A DNA stretch of 64,000 nucleotides, taken from JADKHR01 sp041917295. Its GTDB lineage: Bacteria; Elusimicrobiota; Elusimicrobia; FEN-1173. The notes below the pieces were generated by a model. That model saw only the letters and a program-made list of their open reading frames with translations, had not been told where the DNA came from and made no database searches. Every line of letters begins with the position of its first letter. The stretch's first letter is position 1. Below, piece by piece: positions 58,982 through 64,000 of the stretch. Location of the stretch: positions 124,001-188,000 of the forward strand of contig JAYRXX010000063.1 of NCBI GenBank assembly GCA_041917295.1, read 5' to 3'. The translations under genes and the position numbers were made by a program.

Positions 58982-60925
58982 ATGAACGACGATCCCGCCT
59001 GCCGCGAAGCCCTGGAACGGGCCCAACACGAATTCCTAAACATCCGGCGCGCCTTGGACGAGTCCGCCATTGTGGCCATCACCGACCGTCGGGGCGTGAT
59101 CACGTATGTGAACGACATGTTCTGTGCCATTTCCCAATATTCCCGGGAAGAGTTGATCGGGCAAACCCATCGGCTCATCAAATCCGGGGAACATCCCCGA
59201 TCCTTTTTCGAGACCCTTTGGAAAACCATTTCCAGCGGGCGCGTGTGGCGGGGGATCATCAAAAACCGGGCAAAGGACGGGTCTTTTTATTGGATGAACG
59301 CCACCATCACCCCCTTGATGGGGCCGGACGGCAAACCGGACCGGTATGTGGCCATCCGGTCGGACATCACCGCCCAAAAAAAATTAGAGGAAGAACTGCG
59401 CCTGGCCAAAGATCAGGCCCTGGAAGCCGCCCGGGCCAAAGCCGAATTTTTGGCCAACATCAGCCATGAAATCCGCACGCCGCTAAACGGCATTTTGGGA
59501 ATGACCTCGTTGCTGGAAAAAACCGCCCTTAGCGCCGAACAAAAACAATGGGCCGACGTGATTCGAACCTCCGGGGACGCCCTGCTGTCTTTAATCAACG
59601 ACTTGTTGGATTTCTCCAAAATGGAGTCGGGCAAATTGGATCTGGAAGACATTCCGATGTCCATGGAAAAATTGGCGTCGGACGCGATCCGAATCACGTT
59701 GCCGGCGGCCCAGCGCAAAGGGATCACCGTCGCCCACGTCCCCGCCCCCGGCATGCCCGCGGGGGCCCGGGGCGATCCCACCCGGATCCGCCAAATTTTG
59801 TTGAACTTGGTGGGCAACGCCGTCAAGTTCACCGCCCAGGGGTCGGTGACGATAAAAACCGCGGTGACGGCCGACGGCGGTCGAATCCGTTTTGAGGTGA
59901 TCGACACCGGCATTGGCCTCTCGGAACCAGACCGGCAAAAACTGTTTCAGCCCTTTTCCCAGGTGGACGGATCCATCACCCGACGGTTTGGCGGAACCGG
60001 GTTGGGGTTGGCCATTTGTCGAAAACTGGTGGATCGAATGGCTGGCTCCATCGGGGTGGACAGCGAACCCGGCCGGGGAAGCACGTTCTGGTTTGAAATT
60101 CCTTACCGACCGGCTGAACCGCCCGTTGAAAAACCCATGGATTCTTCGGCCCTCCCACCGCCCCCCTCGGACGCACGGCCTCTTTTGGTGGTGGACGACA
60201 ACGAAACCAATCGGCTGGTTTTGTGCGCGCTCCTGGCAAAAATGGGCCACAAAAGCGAAACCGCCGCGGACGGTCAGGCGGCGCTGGAACGGGCCCGTCA
60301 GCAGACCTATTGCGCTATCCTGATGGACTGCCAGATGCCGGGTATGGACGGATACCAAACCGCAAGGGAACTCCGGGCCCGGGAGCGAGGCCATGTCCGC
60401 ACGCCGATCATCGGCGTCACGGCGCACGTTCTGGACGGCGACCGGGAAAAAGTGATTGCCGCGGGCATGGACGATTACCTGCCCAAACCGGTTCAAATCG
60501 GCGATCTGAGCGCGTGTCTGGCCCGATGGATCGGGAGGGCCCCTTCGGCCCCGACCGTGACGACCATCAAAACGGTCGATGTCCTGGACCAAACGGTTTT
60601 GGACGAAATTAAAGATCTCAAAACCGCCGATGGCAAAAACGTTTTGGAACGGGTGTTGAACACGTTCCAGAAAACGATGCCGGGTTACATTGAAGAAATC
60701 AAAACGGCGGCCGCCCAGGGGGACTTGGCCAAGATTAAAGCACCCGCCCACACGCTAAAGGGAAGCAGTCGGAGTATCGGCGCCGAGCGGTTGGGCAAGG
60801 TATGCGCGTCTTTGCTCAAAGCGTGCGCCGAGAACCGAACAGACCGACTCCCCGCGTTGCTGGCCGACCTGGAAACAGAATCTTTAGCCCTTGATCAAGC
60901 CCTCCGCCAGCGAAAACCCCACTAA
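58982..60925 (+). CDS. Hybrid histidine kinase PAS-HisKA-HATPase-REC-Hpt
   Basis: 647-aa soluble sensor kinase. PAS/PAC about residues 25-140 (ITDRRGVITYVNDMFCAISQ, VAIRSDITAQKKLEEELR), HisKA with the phosphohistidine in FLANISHEIRTPLNGIL, ATPase boxes (LVGNAVKFTAQG, VIDTGIGLSE, FGGTGLGLAICR), receiver (LLVVDDNETNRLVL, D in ILMDCQMPGMDGY), and a C-terminal Hpt with His in APAHTLKGSSRSIGAE. No membrane segment. It starts immediately after the PilB-REC gene with no gap, so that receiver is a likely target. Confidence 0.95.
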   Translation: MNDDPACREALERAQHEFLNIRRALDESAIVAITDRRGVITYVNDMFCAISQYSREELIGQTHRLIKSGEHPRSFFETLWKTISSGRVWRGIIKNRAKDGSFYWMNATITPLMGPDGKPDRYVAIRSDITAQKKLEEELRLAKDQALEAARAKAEFLANISHEIRTPLNGILGMTSLLEKTALSAEQKQWADVIRTSGDALLSLINDLLDFSKMESGKLDLEDIPMSMEKLASDAIRITLPAAQRKGITVAHVPAPGMPAGARGDPTRIRQILLNLVGNAVKFTAQGSVTIKTAVTADGGRIRFEVIDTGIGLSEPDRQKLFQPFSQVDGSITRRFGGTGLGLAICRKLVDRMAGSIGVDSEPGRGSTFWFEIPYRPAEPPVEKPMDSSALPPPPSDARPLLVVDDNETNRLVLCALLAKMGHKSETAADGQAALERARQQTYCAILMDCQMPGMDGYQTARELRARERGHVRTPIIGVTAHVLDGDREKVIAAGMDDYLPKPVQIGDLSACLARWIGRAPSAPTVTTIKTVDVLDQTVLDEIKDLKTADGKNVLERVLNTFQKTMPGYIEEIKTAAAQGDLAKIKAPAHTLKGSSRSIGAERLGKVCASLLKACAENRTDRLPALLADLETESLALDQALRQRKPH

Positions 60926-60929
60926 TTAG

Positions 60930-61068
60930 CCCCAATGCGGTTCAAATAAGGATTGTCTCCCCGGCGAAGGCCGGGGCCCAGTCTGTAAAGTTTGTTCTTA
61001 TCAACATGTTTTAATTACTAGATGCCGGCCTTCGCCGGCATGACGGGCTTATTTGAACCGCATTGGGG
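60930..61068. repeat. Palindromic repeat element with 21-bp terminal inverted repeats
   Basis: A 139-bp element bounded by perfect 21-bp inverted repeats (CCCCAATGCGGTTC... at 60930-60950 and 61048-61068). Inside are two GC-rich hairpins, CCCCGGC-GAAG-GCCGGGG and ATGCCGGC-CTTC-GCCGGCAT, in opposite orientation, the layout of a REP doublet (BIME) or small MITE. It separates the kinase gene from cheW. Confidence 0.75.
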
Positions 61069-61140
61069 TTAGCACACCAATTGCAAAGTAAGAAATGATC
61101 CGTGTGATTTACCGTTATATGACCGGCATTGGGGTCCGGT

Positions 61141-61167
61141 TAAAGTTTTTTTAATAACGTCCGATGA
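61141..61167 (+). promoter_or_regulatory. Candidate sigma-28 promoter of the chemotaxis operon
   Basis: TAAAGTTT at 61141-61148 (TAAA plus extended -35), 15 nt from TAAA to TCCGATGA (61160-61167; 6 of 8 to GCCGATAA). A start near 61174 leaves the ATG at 61185 with its GGAG SD as the first usable start. It is weaker than the flagellin promoter. Confidence 0.45.
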
Positions 61168-61184
61168 CAATTGCGGAGAAAAAA

Positions 61185-62186
61185 ATGGCGACAACCTCAC
61201 TGAACCTGACAACAGCGCTGGACGATGCCGCGGCCGAGTTGGTTTTATTGGACCCGGAAGATGCGACGGCGTGGGAAACGGCGCGCACCAAAATTATAAG
61301 TTTTATCGACGGCGCACCGGACGGCGTGCGGGACATTTTAAAAGCCACGGCGGAAAAGATGGCGAACAACGGAACCCTGTCCGCGGAACAAAAAAAAACA
61401 TTGCTGGACGAACTGAACAAGCTGATCCAGGATGGGCTTGAACAAGTCTGGGACAAAGCCAACGCGGAGATAAAATCAACCCCGCCCGCCGGCGCCAAAG
61501 AAACCGATTCCCCACCCCCCGCCGCGACGACGGTTGCACAAGCCGCAAGTCCCAGCCCCGCTCCCGAACAGAAACCGCCGGAGGCGGACAAATCCCCCAC
61601 CCCGGCCGTTGGCTCCGGGGCGGCGGAAGAAAAACCATCCGCTCCAACTCCCGGGGAACCGCCTGTTTCCGCAACGCCGGGGGTTGCCCCGACACCCCCT
61701 CGCCGCGCCTTGGGAGGGAAATTTTTGACGTTTGTTTTGGGCAAAGAAGAATTCGGCTTTGAAATTTTGCGGGTTCAAGAAATCATCAGCCAGCTTCCCA
61801 TCACGCCGGTCCCCCGCACGCCGGGCCATGTGCAGGGGGTGATCAACCTGCGCGGGAAAATCATTCCGGTGGTGGACTTGCGAAGAAAGTTAGGGCTTCC
61901 CCCCCTCGACGAACACAGTTGCGTGATCATTGTTCGGGCGCACAACATCGAAGTGGGTGTGTCGGTAGACCAGGTCAGCGAAGTGTCCACCATTTCGGAC
62001 GAACAAATTGACCCGGCCCCCTCGTTCGGGTCCGGGGTGATCGGGGAATACTTGTTGGGGATCGGCAAAATCGGAGATCGCGTTAAGCTGTTGTTGGACG
62101 TGGACCGCACGCTGGCGCCGGAACATCTGGCCGGCGCGCGGGCCGGGGGCCAAACCGTGGTGGCCATGACCGGAGGCGGTCGGTGA
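61185..62186 (+). CDS. cheW: CheW with long N-terminal extension
   Basis: 333 aa from the ATG at 61185 (GGAG 7 nt upstream); an ATG at 61164 lies in the predicted promoter. The C-terminal ~150 residues are CheW: GKFLTFVLGKEEFGFEILRV, QEIISQLPITPVPRTPGHVQ, GVINLRGKIIPVVDLRRKLG. The N-terminus has ~100 residues of helical character (AAELVLLDPEDATAWETART, AEKMANNGTLSAEQKKTLLD) and ~80 of Pro/Ala linker. Ordinary CheW is about 150-170 aa. CheW couples receptors to CheA; the extra domain may add an extra partner. Confidence 0.92.
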   Translation: MATTSLNLTTALDDAAAELVLLDPEDATAWETARTKIISFIDGAPDGVRDILKATAEKMANNGTLSAEQKKTLLDELNKLIQDGLEQVWDKANAEIKSTPPAGAKETDSPPPAATTVAQAASPSPAPEQKPPEADKSPTPAVGSGAAEEKPSAPTPGEPPVSATPGVAPTPPRRALGGKFLTFVLGKEEFGFEILRVQEIISQLPITPVPRTPGHVQGVINLRGKIIPVVDLRRKLGLPPLDEHSCVIIVRAHNIEVGVSVDQVSEVSTISDEQIDPAPSFGSGVIGEYLLGIGKIGDRVKLLLDVDRTLAPEHLAGARAGGQTVVAMTGGGR

Positions 62187-62995
62187 CCAAAGACATTCTG
62201 GCCCATGTGGAACTGAGCTCCGCCCAATTTGAGCGGGCCCGCAAGTTGGCCTATGAGGTCAGCGGGATCCGGCTGGACGACACCAAGGTGGGGTTGGTCA
62301 CCGCGCGCATCATGCACCGTCTTCGGGCCTTGGGCCTGCCCAACATGGGGGCCTATTTCGAATTGTTGGACAAAGATCCCGCCGAGTCCGCCAAGCTGGT
62401 GGACGAACTGACCACCAACAAAACCAGTTTTTTCCGCGAATCGTCCCATTTCGACGTCCTGCGCAAAAAAGTGATCGCCACCACGGTCAACCGACGACTG
62501 CGCGTTTGGAGCGCCGGGTGCTCATCCGGCGAAGAGCCTTACACCTTGGCCATGACCCTGCGTGAAATGGGCGACGAACTGAATGGCTACGACGTTCGGA
62601 TCTTGGCCACGGACCTGTCGGAGCGAATGTTGTCGAAAGCCCGGGCGGGGATTTATGACGACGAACAAATGGGGGACATTGCCCCCGCGCTTCGAGCCAA
62701 ATATTTTGAACGGACGAACGACGACCAGTGGCGGGTGAAACCGGTTTTGCGCCAACTGATCCAGTTCGCGCCGCTCAACCTGCAAGGGGAATGGCCCATG
62801 AAAGGGCCGTTCAACGCCATTTATTGCCGAAACGTCATGATTTATTTTGATCGGGAAACACGCCAAAAGCTGGTGAATCGGTTCACGAACCTGTTGGCGC
62901 CCAACGGCTTTTTCTTTGTGGGCCATTCGGAAAGCCTGACCGGGCTGACCACCTCCCTCCGGTACGTGGAACCGGCGGCGTACGCGAGGCCTTGA
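62183..62995 (+). CDS. cheR: Chemotaxis methyltransferase CheR
   Basis: 270-aa SAM-dependent methyltransferase for receptor glutamates. N-terminal CheR helix domain (ARKLAYEVSGIRLDDTKVGL), the TTNKTSFFRESSHFDVL segment, SAM site VWSAGCSSGEEPYTLAMTLR, and YCRNVMIYFDRETRQKLVNR with GFFFVGHSESL. ATGA-type overlap with cheW. Confidence 0.96.
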   Translation: MTKDILAHVELSSAQFERARKLAYEVSGIRLDDTKVGLVTARIMHRLRALGLPNMGAYFELLDKDPAESAKLVDELTTNKTSFFRESSHFDVLRKKVIATTVNRRLRVWSAGCSSGEEPYTLAMTLREMGDELNGYDVRILATDLSERMLSKARAGIYDDEQMGDIAPALRAKYFERTNDDQWRVKPVLRQLIQFAPLNLQGEWPMKGPFNAIYCRNVMIYFDRETRQKLVNRFTNLLAPNGFFFVGHSESLTGLTTSLRYVEPAAYARP

Positions 62996-62996
62996 C

Positions 62997-63533
62997 GTGC
63001 AACACACGGTGGGAATCGCGGAAATGAAAGTGGCCCGGGGGGCGGACGATTTGATCATCACGCACGCGTTGGGCAGTTGTTTGGGCATCACCGCCTACGA
63101 TCCGACGGCCCGGGTGGGGGGCCTTCTGCACGCGATGTTGCCCCAAGGTTCGTTAAACGCCGAGAAAGCGGCGGAAAATCCTTACATGTTTGTGGACACC
63201 GGATTGCCGCGGCTGTTTGAAGCGTGTTATCGCGCGGGAGCGATTAAAAACCGGATGATCATCACCGTGGCGGGCGGGGCGGCCATGAAATCCGTGGGCG
63301 GCGGCGGAGACGACTTTTTTCAAATCGGAAAACGCAACATCATCATGCTTCGCAAAACCTTGTGGAGCGAAGGTATTTTGGTGAAAGCCTCCGACGTGGG
63401 CGGCGCGGTGGCCCGCACGTTAACGTTGGAAATTTCCACGGGTGAAGTGGTGACGCGATCCGGCGCCACCGCCACCGTTCTTTTACCCGCACGTCCAAAC
63501 GCCGTCGCCGTGGCGGAAGGAAGGAAACCATGA
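62997..63533 (+). CDS. cheD: Chemoreceptor deamidase CheD
   Basis: 178-aa glutamine deamidase for receptors. Catalytic cysteine in THALGSCLGITAYD, histidine in GGLLHAMLPQ, plus MIITVAGGAAMKSVG. GTG start 2 bp after cheR. Its stop overlaps cheY by ATGA. Confidence 0.94.
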   Translation: MQHTVGIAEMKVARGADDLIITHALGSCLGITAYDPTARVGGLLHAMLPQGSLNAEKAAENPYMFVDTGLPRLFEACYRAGAIKNRMIITVAGGAAMKSVGGGGDDFFQIGKRNIIMLRKTLWSEGILVKASDVGGAVARTLTLEISTGEVVTRSGATATVLLPARPNAVAVAEGRKP

Positions 63534-63922
63534 GTCTCAACATTCTTGTTGTCGATGACAGCCGCATGATGCGAACCGTTTTGATCCGCACACTCCACAT
63601 TTCCGGTTTGCCCGTGGGCGAAGTCCACGAAGCGACCAACGGTCAGGAAGGGTTGGATCAACTGGCCAAGAACTGGATCGACCTGGCGTTGGTGGACATC
63701 AACATGCCGATCATGGACGGCGAAACCATGATCGACCACATGCGGGCCAACCCGTTGACCAAAGAAACGCCGGTGGTGGTGATTTCCACCGAAAGCAGTC
63801 CGGAACGCATCGAACTACTAAAGAAGAAAAGCGCCGGGTTCGTGCACAAACCGTTCACGCCCGAAACCGTGCGGGAAACCATCGAACGTGTGACGGGGGT
63901 CAACCATGAATCCGGCGATTGA
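63530..63922 (+). CDS. cheY: CheY-like response regulator
   Basis: 130-aa single receiver. Acidic patch ILVVDDSRMMRTVL, phosphoacceptor in LALVDINMPIMDG, TxxS-type VVVISTESSPERI, and the lysine in FVHKPFTPETV. Coupled to cheD. No output domain, so flagellar-motor switching or a shared sink role; no cheA or cheB is in the window. Confidence 0.93.
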   Translation: MSLNILVVDDSRMMRTVLIRTLHISGLPVGEVHEATNGQEGLDQLAKNWIDLALVDINMPIMDGETMIDHMRANPLTKETPVVVISTESSPERIELLKKKSAGFVHKPFTPETVRETIERVTGVNHESGD

Positions 63923-64000
63923 ACCGGCGTTGCGGCAAGCGGCGCTGACGACATTTGGCGACATGTGCATGGCGTTACCTTCCGTCGAAATGAGCGCGGA
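63906..64000 (+). CDS. Partial gene, probable CheX/CheC-type protein
   Basis: The window ends inside this gene. 31 codons from the ATG at 63906, which overlaps cheY by 17 bp: NPAIEPALRQAALTTFGDMC and ALPSVEMS. The helix-plus-short-strand start resembles CheX-like phosphatases, which often follow cheY, but it is too short to be sure. Confidence 0.5.
   Translation, partial: MNPAIEPALRQAALTTFGDMCMALPSVEMSA

Noticed and set aside
59591..60751. 386-aa minus-strand frame opposite the hybrid kinase
   Set aside because: Shadow of conserved HATPase and REC motifs on the plus strand.

Overview
The window reads as one chromosome segment of a free-living, flagellated, didermic bacterium with GC-rich, densely packed genes (many ATGA, GTGA or TTGA overlaps). 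Elusimicrobiota is my best guess, not a proof. Reasons: a type IV pilin with the STKGALGAIRSAISIYY signature typical of that phylum, several other pilin-like proteins, a PorV/PorQ-type barrel, long secreted proteins with Fn3/Ig and FlgD-like C-terminal domains, bactofilin next to an M23 peptidase, and a Tol-Pal block. No rRNA, tRNA, CRISPR array or prophage was seen. There is one REP-associated transposase and one palindromic repeat element.

Layout. 1-5891 (minus): core operon rpsF-ssb-rpsR-rplI-dnaB-alr followed by an MlaE/MlaF-type lipid ABC transporter. 6030-7600 (minus): a divergent sigma-54-like gene coupled to a type IV pilin. 7727-9851 (plus): M23 peptidase, bactofilin and a SurA-N/PpiD-like anchor protein. 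9841-22397 (minus): maf, a giant subtilase, cutA, a GAF/degenerate HD-GYP protein, a gamma-carbonic-anhydrase-like protein, argF, tolB, cpoB and pal. 22520-29431 (plus): yggS, proC, yggU, ileS, lspA, lgt and an rluD-type synthase. 29630-33975 (plus): a VCBS/FG-GAP secreted protein with three minor-pilin-like genes, apparently less GC-rich than its surroundings.

34257-41147 (minus) is the most unusual block. It holds two tandem, nearly identical secreted 179-aa proteins, a secreted two-domain Ig-like protein, an Fn3 protein with a gliding-type C-terminal domain, a small protein that is almost only that domain, a PorV-like barrel with a coiled-coil tail, and a HAMP protein without an output domain. 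Together they look like a surface-protein export or assembly system. 41321-43773 holds thiI and a DUF4143-type ATPase with paired palindromes in its promoter.

44056-48427 (minus): flagellin, flaG, fliD (with an inserted discoidin-like domain) and fliS. Flagellin has a textbook sigma-28 promoter. A RAYT transposase with 24-bp flanking inverted repeats sits at 48565-49802. 49809-55436 (minus) encodes a likely electron conduit from the quinol pool to the cell surface: small cytochrome c, an eleven-haem c/b561 fusion, a decahaem cytochrome and an MtrB/PioB-like barrel. 55542-60925 holds signalling linked to type IV pili: a REC/pseudo-REC/PAS protein, a PilB/GspE ATPase fused to a receiver domain, and a PAS-HK-REC-Hpt hybrid kinase. 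61185-64000 (plus) is a chemotaxis operon (cheW with a long N-terminal extension, cheR, cheD, cheY and the start of one more gene), possibly also driven by sigma-28.
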